Shown here: positions 42,748 to 51,732 of the stretch, piece by piece
Numbering within the stretch: the stretch's first letter is position 1
How the letters are laid out: every line of letters starts with the position of its first letter
DNA from: a virus
Virus record (IMG/VR): IMGVR_UViG_3300030098_003519
Location: 1 to 64,000 of that record
Strand: one strand, 5' to 3'
Length of the DNA stretch: 64,000 nt
Program-made: the position numbers and the translations under genes
Notes under the pieces: model-generated
Seen by the model: only the letters and a program-made list of their open reading frames with translations
Databases searched by the model: none
Told to the model about the DNA's origin: nothing

Positions 42748-44703
42748 TTATGTATCTGCGAATGAAATATCACTAATTGACTGTCCAGAAGTCAATTTAA
42801 ATCTAACTAAAATAACGTTATCACTAGCATTTGATGATGATTCCGTTCCAAATACACAAGTAAATGTGCCACCATTATTATCCATAACACCACCAGATGA
42901 ACATCCAGGAAAATCATTTCTAGGAACACCAGCATTTGGTGCTGCTGCAAACATATCTGCCCAACCATTAGTATTATTCAATCCTGTAGTCCATGTAGAA
43001 TTGTTTGGCATACATACCCAACATCCTGCACAAGAACCAGTATATGATATTGTAAACTCTGAAATACTTGCCTGAGTAAATTTAACTTGGAAATACTGAT
43101 TACCAGTTCTACCAGATGAGAAATCTGGGCCAACTGGAAAATATCCAGTAGAATAATTAGTCACATCATGTCTTAAATCTCCACCTCTCACAATCGCTTC
43201 ATATACCGCAGGTGTTGCACTAGCATTCCATGCAGTCTGTACAGGGGTTGGAGTATCTCCAGTTGCTCCTGCATTGACTCTTGTAGCGGAACCATTAGTC
43301 AAACTACCAACAGTACACTCTATTGCATCTTCATCAACATTATTAGTCCAATCTGCAGAAGTACCCATAATATTTACGGATCCACTCAATGTTGCTCTTT
43401 CATTTTGATCGGTTCCATATGGAGTCCAACAATCCCATCTATGGAAATGATTAGAAGAGATAGTTGCATGAACATTATTTGGAGTATGAGTTGCTAAACA
43501 TGTCACCGCAGTTCCAACACCAAAATTTTGTGTTGGTGGATGAGTTCCTGCTGTTGAACCTGCACCAATAAATTCATTAAATGTTTTATGTTGATCAGGT
43601 CTTGTAAATCCAGTAGTAGCATTCTCTGCCCAAAGAAGTCTATTATTAGTGCTGTAATAAAAATGTCCAGTGGCATTCAATACAGAAATAACATATGTAA
43701 ATGCATTATCAGTTGATTGAGTGTAATGTGGAACACCTGAAGAATAAGCAACGGCATGTTCACCTGTTGTTGGTGTTCTAACCGCACTAAAGGTCATGTC
43801 AGGAGCACCTGGATAATTATCCTCCTCATAGAAAAATTCAGTACCACTTCGATAAGCACCCCATGTGAAATAACAAGAATTAAATCCTACTGGTGCTGCA
43901 GCATCTAATATACGAACATCTAATACTTCATAGAAATTAGATGCAATTCCTGCCACATCAGCATAATCCTGTTCATTTGCTACTTGCAAACCAAGAGTAG
44001 ATGATATTCCTGATGGATTATAGATTCCATTATCAGTTCCAGCATCATATAATCCAAATGATACTTTTAATGCTGTGCTTCCTATACTTGTATTATTAAC
44101 ATATCCAGTAAGAGTTCCAGAATCTGCTGGCCCTTTTTGAGTTATATAATCAGTCGTTACAGTATTATCTAAATTTAACCAATATGCTGTTCCTGCAGAT
44201 GGTGCAGTTGCTGCTGGAGTATTATTAACAGGTGTAAATCCTTGACAAAGAGGTCTTTTAGCAACAGATGAATTTGCTGGATGATAAATCGTATCATCAT
44301 CAATAGTTACAGCAACACCACTAATAGTAGGTGGTGCTGTTGGTACTAATTTACCTAAAATATAATTTATTTCTTCCACCTGATCCTTTGTTTTGTCTCC
44401 TATAGTTGGTGATGCCATTGCTCCTGATCTGAAATTTCCCACAGTAGGAGTTCCAACGATTTGATCACCATGATAAGTTGTTGCAGTAACAACACCAGAA
44501 TATCTAAGAGTTCCTCCACCATAATCTTCAATCCAAGGTGTGAGAAGTGCAACAGTAGTCCCTATACCAACACCACCTGTATCTCTCTCTGCGAACAGGT
44601 GTCCATCGTAAAAATTAAATGCTAATTCGCCTAACTCTAGATCTGCAAGTGCTGGTCTCTTATTTGAGACAGCAGATCTTTTCAGCCTATAGGGGGTTGC
44701 CAT
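42748..44703 (-). CDS. Tail fibre-type structural protein (651 aa)
   Basis: 651 residues. The N-terminus YRLKRSAVSNKRPALADLELGELAFNFYDGHLFAERDTGGVG (split, about 5-46) is the LELGELA.N..DG.lF. adaptor common in phage fibre and baseplate-linked proteins. The middle is beta-rich with no GIGT repeats. The C-terminus (about 540-651) reads YFQVKFTQASISEFTISYTG, GCWVCMPNN and NVILVRFKLTSGQSISDISF, a compact beta domain with two Cys. It resembles a proximal fibre or a fibre attachment protein. It has a late promoter about 49 nt upstream, embedded next to a terminator hairpin. Confidence 0.8.
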   Translation of the reverse strand: MATPYRLKRSAVSNKRPALADLELGELAFNFYDGHLFAERDTGGVGIGTTVALLTPWIEDYGGGTLRYSGVVTATTYHGDQIVGTPTVGNFRSGAMASPTIGDKTKDQVEEINYILGKLVPTAPPTISGVAVTIDDDTIYHPANSSVAKRPLCQGFTPVNNTPAATAPSAGTAYWLNLDNTVTTDYITQKGPADSGTLTGYVNNTSIGSTALKVSFGLYDAGTDNGIYNPSGISSTLGLQVANEQDYADVAGIASNFYEVLDVRILDAAAPVGFNSCYFTWGAYRSGTEFFYEEDNYPGAPDMTFSAVRTPTTGEHAVAYSSGVPHYTQSTDNAFTYVISVLNATGHFYYSTNNRLLWAENATTGFTRPDQHKTFNEFIGAGSTAGTHPPTQNFGVGTAVTCLATHTPNNVHATISSNHFHRWDCWTPYGTDQNERATLSGSVNIMGTSADWTNNVDEDAIECTVGSLTNGSATRVNAGATGDTPTPVQTAWNASATPAVYEAIVRGGDLRHDVTNYSTGYFPVGPDFSSGRTGNQYFQVKFTQASISEFTISYTGSCAGCWVCMPNNSTWTTGLNNTNGWADMFAAAPNAGVPRNDFPGCSSGGVMDNNGGTFTCVFGTESSSNASDNVILVRFKLTSGQSISDISFADT

Positions 44704-44726
44704 CTATGATAATCGGTATGTACCAA

Positions 44727-44752
44727 AAAAGGAGACTATGTAGTCTCCTTTT
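44727..44752. terminator. 12-bp hairpin terminator between the 65-aa and 651-aa genes
   Basis: AAAAGGAGACTA and its exact complement flank a 2-nt loop. On the minus strand the hairpin runs into TTTTTT and ends transcripts of the 65-aa gene; on the plus strand it ends in TTTTA. The late promoter at 44752-44759 abuts it. Confidence 0.82.
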
Positions 44753-44759
44753 ATTTATC
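44752..44759 (-). promoter_or_regulatory. Late promoter GATAAATA next to a terminator
   Basis: Overlaps the TGA stop of the 65-aa gene (44758-44760). A start about 6 nt downstream falls inside the first arm of the terminator hairpin, so late transcripts would lack a complete hairpin. Confidence 0.6.
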
Positions 44760-44955
44760 ATGGTTCTACATTGTCCTCTGTAAGTATTGGTGGAGTACCT
44801 TCTGGAGTACACATTGCCAATCCTTCAATAGCACCTTGTACTTTCAAATACTGTTCCTTTTTAGCATTAAATTTACCTTCCAGTTCAATAAGTACTGTTC
44901 TTAATTCCTTCTCTTGTCTTTGTAAATCTTCAAGAAGTGCCTCTGGTTGCATCAT
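44758..44955 (-). CDS. Small coiled-coil protein (65 aa), paralogue of the 83-aa protein
   Basis: 65 residues. Residues 5-50 are a charged heptad-rich helix (LLEDLQRQEKELRTVLIEL) predicting a coiled coil, followed by a Pro-rich acidic tail. AKKEQYLKVQGAIEGL matches the 83-aa protein's SKKQMALKLQGVAEYL. It is flanked by a sigma70-like promoter (44985-45013), a late element (44980-44987) and a strong terminator (44727-44752), so it can be an independent unit. Fibre chaperone or scaffold role is inferred from position only. Confidence 0.72.
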   Translation of the reverse strand: MMQPEALLEDLQRQEKELRTVLIELEGKFNAKKEQYLKVQGAIEGLAMCTPEGTPPILTEDNVEP

Positions 44956-44979
44956 GGGTTATAGTTATCTAATGATTTC

Positions 44980-44987
44980 TATTTATC
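44980..44987 (-). promoter_or_regulatory. Late promoter-like GATAAATA for the 65-aa gene
   Basis: Minus-strand element 25-32 nt upstream of the ATG at 44955. It overlaps the -10 of the sigma70-like promoter. Confidence 0.5.
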
Positions 44988-45013
44988 ATACACTAAATAG
45001 TAAAAAAAGTCAA
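44985..45013 (-). promoter_or_regulatory. Sigma70-like promoter for the 65-aa gene
   Basis: TTGACT (45008-45013, 5/6), a 17-nt spacer and TATGAT (44985-44990, 5/6) on the minus strand. Same arrangement as the perfect promoter before the paralogous 83-aa gene. Confidence 0.65.
44993..44999 (+). promoter_or_regulatory. Cyanophage late promoter word CTAAATA, plus strand
   Basis: CTAAATA, a late-promoter variant reported for T4-like cyanophages, 17 nt before the ATG at 45016. It lies inside the spacer of the opposing sigma70-like promoter. Confidence 0.5.
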
Positions 45014-45015
45014 TC

Positions 45016-47568
45016 ATGACTCGTAAAATATACAAAAGAATTGGATTAAGAAGAGATAAGAACTTTGGAGACTTATCCGATGCTCGTTTATCCTTAAATA
45101 ATCTACTAGACGGTCTAGTAGATACAGTAGGTAATACATTCACTTCGGAAGATTTAAATGCAATACGAAATATCAATAATATTGGATTGAGTAATAGTCA
45201 ATATCTAAAAGTCGTTGGAAGTACTACAAAATATACACCTAGTGGTGGTGGAAGTAATTTATCATACGTACCACACATAACATACCAAAATCGTATTGAT
45301 CAATTCACTGTATTTTCTGGTCAACCAAGAATATCTGGTGGTAATGGACCTACTGCTAGATATTGGCAAAAAGATCAAATTCTTGTTAATAAAGAAAACG
45401 CATCAGAAGGAAAAAAATTCGAGTATTGGCAAAATACAAATAGTACTGCATCTGAAGTATTAGCAGGTGTGACCACAATGGGTCAACTTCCAACAGATAC
45501 TCAATGGGAAGCAGGAAACTTTGATTATAGTGGAAAATTACATCCACAATCAGTTTTAACGGATGGTGGAGTTACATGGGAAGGTTATTTCACAGCAACT
45601 AGAACTGGGCCTCATATATTTGATACTACTACAACTGGATATACCACATTTGACTTTAATTTAGATGGGTATGAAGAAGATAATGATAAAGTCCAAACAC
45701 CAACATCAATTGCTGCTGTAGGAGCAGGAAATACATATAAAGAATGGGTAAGAGTTGGTATAACTACAACCTTTGACGGAAATAGTGCAAGTGCAAATTC
45801 AAACGATTTAACCATCAAGGCAGATTTCTCAAAAACCATAGGTGCTGGAATGTCTGTTTCTGGATCAGGACTTATATCTGGTACTGGTGGTAATGGAGAA
45901 ACAATATGGCCAACTGTAGAATCTTATAATAATCGAATTGACGGATCCACATCAACAGTTACATTAAAACCCATACCTGGTCAAACATACGCAGTAGGTG
46001 GTACTGCTCTTAGCAATGCTACTCTGACATTCTTTAGAAATCTTGGTCAAAGTGTTACCACAAGATTTACTACACAATATCTAGTAGAATTTCGTAGATA
46101 TAGATGGAGAGCAAGATTCTTTTTCCCAAATGATGTTAATACGAATTATTTAAAGAGAATAATTAATTTTGACTATAATTATCCAGGTACATCTAGTATA
46201 GATCTCTACTATTATAGACTTTTTGATTTAGATTACACATTCACGGAAGCAAAGAAAGGTGGATTTAATAGATTCTTCGATGCATCAGTTAGATTTGGAG
46301 GAACAAACCCAATTGGAATTGGAGGAACACTTGCCGAAGCTGGAAAACCAAATCCTTTTGCAGATAATAATCCATATGTAAAAGTAAAGACTTCAGATAA
46401 AATTCAAGCAAAATATTCACCAAAAACATCACTTGCAGGAATAGAAAAAAGATCACAAGCATTCAGTGGTACAACTGGAGGTACAGTACTTCAGTTAAGC
46501 ACAGGACCAGGTTCTTCTTATAGTACTGGAGGAATTGAAATTGGAAACTACGTATTTGGTCCAAATACAGATGATTCCACTAATTTAGTTGCAGAAGGAA
46601 CAAGAGTAGTTGACATTTCTGTTAATGAATTAATAATAGTAGATAAACCTTGCCAAATAGATGCTAGTCAAACTTTAAAATTCATAGATCATCGTGGATT
46701 TGTAAAAAGAATCAAAGGATCTGCTACTCAAGCTGGTGGTTTATTAGTAGCATTATCACCTGGATATTCAACAGGTGATAATGACAAGTGGAAGGAAAGT
46801 CTAAAAAAAGGAATGTTAGTATTGACCACAAAACAAGGTGGAGGAGACGTAAATTCATATACACGAATAACATCGGTCAATTCAGATACTCAGATGAATA
46901 TAAGTAGTGGAATGACAGATTCAACCACTACTCCAATATACATCTACCAATCAAGAGGACTTGTTGATAATTCTCTCGTAACCTTCTGCCCTCAAACTGG
47001 AGGTGCTACAACTAGATGCCATCTATTACCTGAAACATTTGATTCTGATGGAGATGGTACTCCTGAAGCATATATCGCTGCTGCTGGACAAAACGTAATC
47101 CAACTAGTAAGTGTTAGTAATCTTTCTAATGGATTAATAGTTGAAGGTTTTGGTATTCCTGCTGGTACTGAAATTGATAGTGTTAGTGGTAGTTCTATTC
47201 TATTAACTGCAAATTTAACTAAAAGTATTAATGGTGGTGCTACTGTCACCATTCATGAAGCCTCATTAACTGGAGACAGACAATTATGTTGTCCACCAAC
47301 CGATACTTCTCCTCCATTTGAAGCATCTCCCAATGGATTAATGACACCTAATTCAAAAAGAAACCTATCTTTCACACAAGGTAATGTGAAATTTGATGAA
47401 TTAAGATTTAAATTTACAACTTCTGATGCAGGAACTCCTGCTGTTGGAGGTAGAATCGAAAAATATGGAACTGGTAATACAGATGTAACTAGAAAAATTC
47501 ATATAAGGACAGGAGCAGTACAAGATCAACCAAATGGTCTATTCTATCTCTTAGGTACTACATCATAA
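45016..47568 (+). CDS. Inverted virion protein with PA14-like domain
   Basis: 850 residues on the plus strand, the only large gene so oriented. The N-terminus IGLRRDKNFGDLSDARLSLNNLL resembles in pattern the N-termini of the two minus-strand genes just beyond it (ALTDVSDPSLALRRLNL; RDLNLAETTSDRTALANLGG), probably a shared attachment segment. Around 170-220, VTWEGYFTATRTGPHIFDTT and FDFNLDGYEED suggest a PA14-type carbohydrate-binding beta-barrel. The C-terminal half is beta-rich (TVLQLSTGPGSSYSTGG, TEIDSVSGSSILLTANL) with a Cys-containing segment LCCPPTDTSPPF. A structural, glycan-binding tail protein is likely. The gene shares terminator 47585-47617 with its convergent neighbour. Confidence 0.72.
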   Translation: MTRKIYKRIGLRRDKNFGDLSDARLSLNNLLDGLVDTVGNTFTSEDLNAIRNINNIGLSNSQYLKVVGSTTKYTPSGGGSNLSYVPHITYQNRIDQFTVFSGQPRISGGNGPTARYWQKDQILVNKENASEGKKFEYWQNTNSTASEVLAGVTTMGQLPTDTQWEAGNFDYSGKLHPQSVLTDGGVTWEGYFTATRTGPHIFDTTTTGYTTFDFNLDGYEEDNDKVQTPTSIAAVGAGNTYKEWVRVGITTTFDGNSASANSNDLTIKADFSKTIGAGMSVSGSGLISGTGGNGETIWPTVESYNNRIDGSTSTVTLKPIPGQTYAVGGTALSNATLTFFRNLGQSVTTRFTTQYLVEFRRYRWRARFFFPNDVNTNYLKRIINFDYNYPGTSSIDLYYYRLFDLDYTFTEAKKGGFNRFFDASVRFGGTNPIGIGGTLAEAGKPNPFADNNPYVKVKTSDKIQAKYSPKTSLAGIEKRSQAFSGTTGGTVLQLSTGPGSSYSTGGIEIGNYVFGPNTDDSTNLVAEGTRVVDISVNELIIVDKPCQIDASQTLKFIDHRGFVKRIKGSATQAGGLLVALSPGYSTGDNDKWKESLKKGMLVLTTKQGGGDVNSYTRITSVNSDTQMNISSGMTDSTTTPIYIYQSRGLVDNSLVTFCPQTGGATTRCHLLPETFDSDGDGTPEAYIAAAGQNVIQLVSVSNLSNGLIVEGFGIPAGTEIDSVSGSSILLTANLTKSINGGATVTIHEASLTGDRQLCCPPTDTSPPFEASPNGLMTPNSKRNLSFTQGNVKFDELRFKFTTSDAGTPAVGGRIEKYGTGNTDVTRKIHIRTGAVQDQPNGLFYLLGTTS

Positions 47569-47584
47569 AAAAGGTTTTGACATA

Positions 47585-47617
47585 AAAAAATGTCGGAGTT
47601 TTTTTCCGACATTTTTT
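47585..47617. terminator. Bidirectional terminator between convergent genes
   Basis: A 13-bp perfect stem (AAAAAATGTCGGA with its complement) around a T-rich loop; A and T tracts at the ends make it work on both strands. It serves the plus-strand PA14-like gene and the minus-strand 474-aa gene. Confidence 0.88.
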
Positions 47618-47639
47618 GGAATTAAAAGTTGATTTTCAA

Positions 47640-49064
47640 TCAGGGTAACGTAGAAGTATTCTCTGTGTTTCTAGCCAACAATAAGTAATATGTCTCTACA
47701 TTTCCATCAGTATTTTCAATTCTAACTGGTATCTTGTAAGTAAAATCAGTTGGAGCAATTGTACCAGCAGTTACTGATTTGACTCCAGTAAGTGTGTCTG
47801 GAGCATGAGTACCATCAAATCCACTACCAGTAATTACTGGACCATCACTATGATTTCCAAAATATAACTCTCCTATCGATACATGATCTGCTTCTGTTTC
47901 TAATTTATTAGCACCAGTATCTGTCCAAGGATTATTATCTGTTGAGAATGCACGAGTTCCTTCAATAAACATACCAGAACCACTGTCATATGAAGTCACA
48001 ATATTAGCAGCATTCATCTTCTGCTTTGGATCACTCATGCTAATAGTACCTTCAGTCTTAATAAAATCCGAAGAAACAGTATTAGTAGTACCTTTGTACT
48101 TCTTACCTATAAAATATTTTGAGGACTCATTATTATTTTGAATTCCATCTAACTGATCACTGAAAGTACCAGAACCAAAACTAAATCCCTCATCAAATAT
48201 ATCAGGTTCTATAAAGTTAATAAGATTACCTTGTTCTACTGGTTCAAAACGAATAAAATTAAAAGAATTAGGAGATACAGTAGTTGTTAATCCAGTGTAT
48301 CCACTATCACTATTACCAGTTTTAATTTCAACTGGATTAGTTCCTGATTCAGAATAAGACGGAGTAGTAGATATCTTAAATTTTTCTAATCCATCAGAGT
48401 CACAAATATAATACTCTGTCCCTTGAACAAAATTAACATCTGTAATATCAGTAGATCCATCATTTACTTTAATGTTAACATTTCTATCGAAAGTGACTTT
48501 ATCATCATTTGTATAAGTAAAAACATCATTTCCTCTAATCACTAAATTAGATCCAGAAACATTCTGATCTCTTATAGACGTACTAAATCCAGTTCTTACA
48601 GCTGTAAATTCATTTTCATCATCATTTATTGTTGTTAAAGCAAATTCTCCATTAAAAATATCAACACCAACTGAAGTATCTGTTCCTGTTAGATTTCCTT
48701 GACCATCAGTAAATTTTCCAGTTCCAGTAACATTTTGTATTTTAATCAGATCACCTATTCTAAGAAGATAACTTCTATCAACATGTGCAGTTATATTAAC
48801 TCCATCCACAAGACCTGTAGTTCCATATACTTTCGTAGCAATACATCTTAATGAAGTTATGCCAACATTGATATCATCAGCAAAATCAAAATAACCATCA
48901 GTTATGGTATGAAAGGATTTTTTAGATGTATTTTTTAAATTATTTTGAAGTTTATCTAAATCCTCTGCTATACCTGCTCCACCAAGGTTAGCCAAAGCCG
49001 TACGGTCACTAGTAGTTTCCGCTAAATTTAAATCTCTTCTATAACCTTGATTTGGTATTCCCAT
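47640..49064 (-). CDS. Virion structural protein (474 aa)
   Basis: 474 residues, beta-rich, no catalytic motif. The N-terminus GYRRDLNLAETTSDRTALANLGG (about 7-29) is an attachment-like helix also seen in pattern in neighbouring proteins, followed by LDKLQNNLKNTSKKSFHTI. The body contains short repeats of the type NVTGTGKFTDG and FDRNVNIKVNDGST. The C-terminus ends IPVRIENTDGNVETYYLLLARNTENTSTLP. It lies 6 nt before the LRR protein's stop and is probably co-transcribed with it. Likely a tail or baseplate-associated fibre. Confidence 0.7.
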   Translation of the reverse strand: MGIPNQGYRRDLNLAETTSDRTALANLGGAGIAEDLDKLQNNLKNTSKKSFHTITDGYFDFADDINVGITSLRCIATKVYGTTGLVDGVNITAHVDRSYLLRIGDLIKIQNVTGTGKFTDGQGNLTGTDTSVGVDIFNGEFALTTINDDENEFTAVRTGFSTSIRDQNVSGSNLVIRGNDVFTYTNDDKVTFDRNVNIKVNDGSTDITDVNFVQGTEYYICDSDGLEKFKISTTPSYSESGTNPVEIKTGNSDSGYTGLTTTVSPNSFNFIRFEPVEQGNLINFIEPDIFDEGFSFGSGTFSDQLDGIQNNNESSKYFIGKKYKGTTNTVSSDFIKTEGTISMSDPKQKMNAANIVTSYDSGSGMFIEGTRAFSTDNNPWTDTGANKLETEADHVSIGELYFGNHSDGPVITGSGFDGTHAPDTLTGVKSVTAGTIAPTDFTYKIPVRIENTDGNVETYYLLLARNTENTSTLP

Positions 49065-49070
49065 TTTTCT

Positions 49071-51701
49071 TTAAGTGAATGTGATTGTCCAGCCCCTCTG
49101 TCTGAGAAGAATTATAATCTCAATTGCTGCTTCACCTGGAGTTGCGTTTCCACGTAAATTGAGAGTTACTCTTCTTCCACCACCATAGGTCTGATAATTT
49201 AAATATAGGTCATCAATAATTGAATTAACTGCTTGTTGTGATAAATCATTATTCGCTAAATCTATATATTTAATTCTACGTAGATCTACAAATGATCCAG
49301 ACGTATAACTACTAAATTTATTATTGAAAAGTATCAAATAATATAAATTACCACATGCAGTAAAATCTGGTATTACTCCACCTATATCATTATTGTGTGC
49401 TTCAAAACGATAAAGACTTCCAAGTCCAGTAAATGTTCCAAGTGATGTAAAATTATTATTATACAAATAAAGATAAGTTAAACTAGTAAGACTTGAAAAA
49501 GATGGAATACCACCACTTAAATTATTATCAGATAAATTTACATAGTAAATACTAGGACTTCCAGAAAAAGTAGGAATACTACCACCAAAATTATTACCCA
49601 TCATTTGTAAATATCTTAAATTTCCATTTCCAGTAAAGTCAGGTAAATTACCACCAGTTGATCCATAAGAATAATAATAAAAAGAATTAAGAGCAGCACA
49701 GTTAACAAATGCATACTGATGTATTGATGATGCTAATAAATTACCAGATCTAATAGTAATAGATGAAAGATTAGTACATAATTCAAATGTATCTTCAGCA
49801 ATTACATTAGTCTCATTTCCATCTGGTTTCCCACCTCTAATACTAGTTTCATATAAATTAAGACTAGTTAAATTAGGATTTGTAAATTTTGGAAATCTAT
49901 CATTCTTAAGATTACTGTAATTAAGATTAATTCTACCTAATGCACCACAACCACCAAATTTATATCCAGACATACTAGTCTTTGCATTAGCATCAGTATC
50001 TGCTCCAGAACCATCTTGAGTAGTAAACAAACTATATGCATTACGACACCAAGTTGCTTCAATAGTAGTTAAGAAATCTTTTCCTATACAATTTGGAAGA
50101 CGCAAATCAGTATTGTGCATATTAATATATTCTATAGCACCACTAGCAATACTGAAAGAATTATCATTCAGATAATGATTGTTATAGAGATATAGATATC
50201 GTAGATTAGGTGCGTCCTTAAAATTATAACTTCCATTAGGAAAATGCTTAGTATTTGATCCATTATCAGTTCTTGAGGGAGCTATGGTTCTGAAATCATT
50301 ATTCCCAAGATGATAATAAGTACATGTACTTGGAACATTAGGTGCATAAGCAGCGTCTACATTATCTGGATAATAGTAACCGCCTCCATTCCTATACAGA
50401 TTCATAGCAGTTAGATTAGGAAATCTTCTTACAATAAGATCCTTTGATGTATAGGTACCACCAGTTTCAGTATATGTACCATTACCTCCTGCACCAGAAC
50501 CATTACCATTTCCAGTAGTTTGTCCTCTTATACTTCCATACCAGGTACCACCCATTTGGAAATTAGTTATAGTAGTAGGGAACTTAGCAATTGTAATTGG
50601 ATTTAAAAATCTTTCTGATTCTGTCTCGCTCAAGTGAAGTGGATTGCGATGAAGATTTATAGAGGTAAGAATCGGTGTTAAGAAATTAAAATCAGGAAGA
50701 TTTTTAATTTGATTATAATATAAATCATAATTTGTTGCACTTGAAAGTTTTATCTCTGGAATATCAGAAATATTTCCCCCCTGAATTTGAACAGATTGAA
50801 TATAATCTGGATCATAATAAAATTGTATAAATCTTTCTCTTGAAACAGGAGATCTAAATGCAATATTGGAAGTTGTACCACCTTTATCAGGAAAATTCAC
50901 ATAACTATTAGAATTTCCAGTTTCTACAACTTTCCAACTTGCTGCTGTACCATTCTTTAAAGTTGTTAATCTAAATTCAGCATTTATGTTTCTAAAAAAT
51001 CCCTTTACACTATAAGGAATCCCCTTCATAGCATACAACCAGACATCTGTAGTACCTAGTTTTACTTTAATTTTATGTGTAGGACTTTCCGAATTAAATT
51101 CTTTTTTCTGTGGAACAATACTAGTTTGTAATCTAGGCCCTAAACAATCATTATAAGTAACACCATCAACAGTCTTTGCACTACCTTGTGTTCCAAAAAT
51201 TAATGTTCCACTTGCTGTTGCTATACCAACTTGTGCTCCATATGAAATACTAGCATGTTGTTGAATACTAAGATCATTATTAGTTGATCTTGCATCAGAA
51301 GAACTCCATGCACTTACTCTTGATGTAGAAATATCTGCAATCTTAAATCTATTACTATCATCAAAATCAATGTAACTATATCGTATTGCCTTTCCACTTA
51401 TCGATCCATTTACATCTAAATTACCAAATAAAATAGAGTTTGTTCCTGCTCTTCTTTCAATTAGACTAACATATAGATCAGTTTCTGCTCTATACCTATC
51501 AGTAGTCTTTACAAGAGGTATAGTCAAACGAGAAAAACTTCTCCAATCACTTGGTAACATACCTTCATTGGCTGACCCACGAATTACTTCCAAGTCAAAA
51601 GGTGCAAGGTTTAATCTTCTTAAGGCTAATGAAGGGTCTGATACATCTGTAAGTGCTGCTTTTATTTCATACCCAAATAGTTTAGGATTTTGTAATGCCA
51701 T
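49071..51701 (-). CDS. Leucine-rich-repeat virion protein
   Basis: 876 residues. The first ~60 residues (FGYEIKAALTDVSDPSLALRRLNLAPFDLEVIRG) look like a structural attachment segment, followed by a beta-rich region with FGNLDVNGSISGKAIRYS. From about 310 to 860 there are many leucine-rich repeats with consensus such as LRYLYLYNN, LTSLNLY and LTYLYLYNNNFTSL, including plant/BspA-like variants (YVNLSDNNLSGGIPSF). The end is TPGEAAIEIIILLRQRGWTITFT. LRR domains bind proteins or glycans, so this could be a host-receptor or anti-receptor surface. A late element precedes it at 51725-51732. Confidence 0.85.
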   Translation of the reverse strand: MALQNPKLFGYEIKAALTDVSDPSLALRRLNLAPFDLEVIRGSANEGMLPSDWRSFSRLTIPLVKTTDRYRAETDLYVSLIERRAGTNSILFGNLDVNGSISGKAIRYSYIDFDDSNRFKIADISTSRVSAWSSSDARSTNNDLSIQQHASISYGAQVGIATASGTLIFGTQGSAKTVDGVTYNDCLGPRLQTSIVPQKKEFNSESPTHKIKVKLGTTDVWLYAMKGIPYSVKGFFRNINAEFRLTTLKNGTAASWKVVETGNSNSYVNFPDKGGTTSNIAFRSPVSRERFIQFYYDPDYIQSVQIQGGNISDIPEIKLSSATNYDLYYNQIKNLPDFNFLTPILTSINLHRNPLHLSETESERFLNPITIAKFPTTITNFQMGGTWYGSIRGQTTGNGNGSGAGGNGTYTETGGTYTSKDLIVRRFPNLTAMNLYRNGGGYYYPDNVDAAYAPNVPSTCTYYHLGNNDFRTIAPSRTDNGSNTKHFPNGSYNFKDAPNLRYLYLYNNHYLNDNSFSIASGAIEYINMHNTDLRLPNCIGKDFLTTIEATWCRNAYSLFTTQDGSGADTDANAKTSMSGYKFGGCGALGRINLNYSNLKNDRFPKFTNPNLTSLNLYETSIRGGKPDGNETNVIAEDTFELCTNLSSITIRSGNLLASSIHQYAFVNCAALNSFYYYSYGSTGGNLPDFTGNGNLRYLQMMGNNFGGSIPTFSGSPSIYYVNLSDNNLSGGIPSFSSLTSLTYLYLYNNNFTSLGTFTGLGSLYRFEAHNNDIGGVIPDFTACGNLYYLILFNNKFSSYTSGSFVDLRRIKYIDLANNDLSQQAVNSIIDDLYLNYQTYGGGRRVTLNLRGNATPGEAAIEIIILLRQRGWTITFT

Positions 51702-51724
51702 ATCAGATTTCTAGGGTATGCGAC

Positions 51725-51732
51725 TATTTATC
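51725..51732 (-). promoter_or_regulatory. Late promoter GATAAATA
   Basis: 24 nt before the LRR gene ATG at 51701. It overlaps the TGA stop of the upstream gene (51731-51733). Confidence 0.6.
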
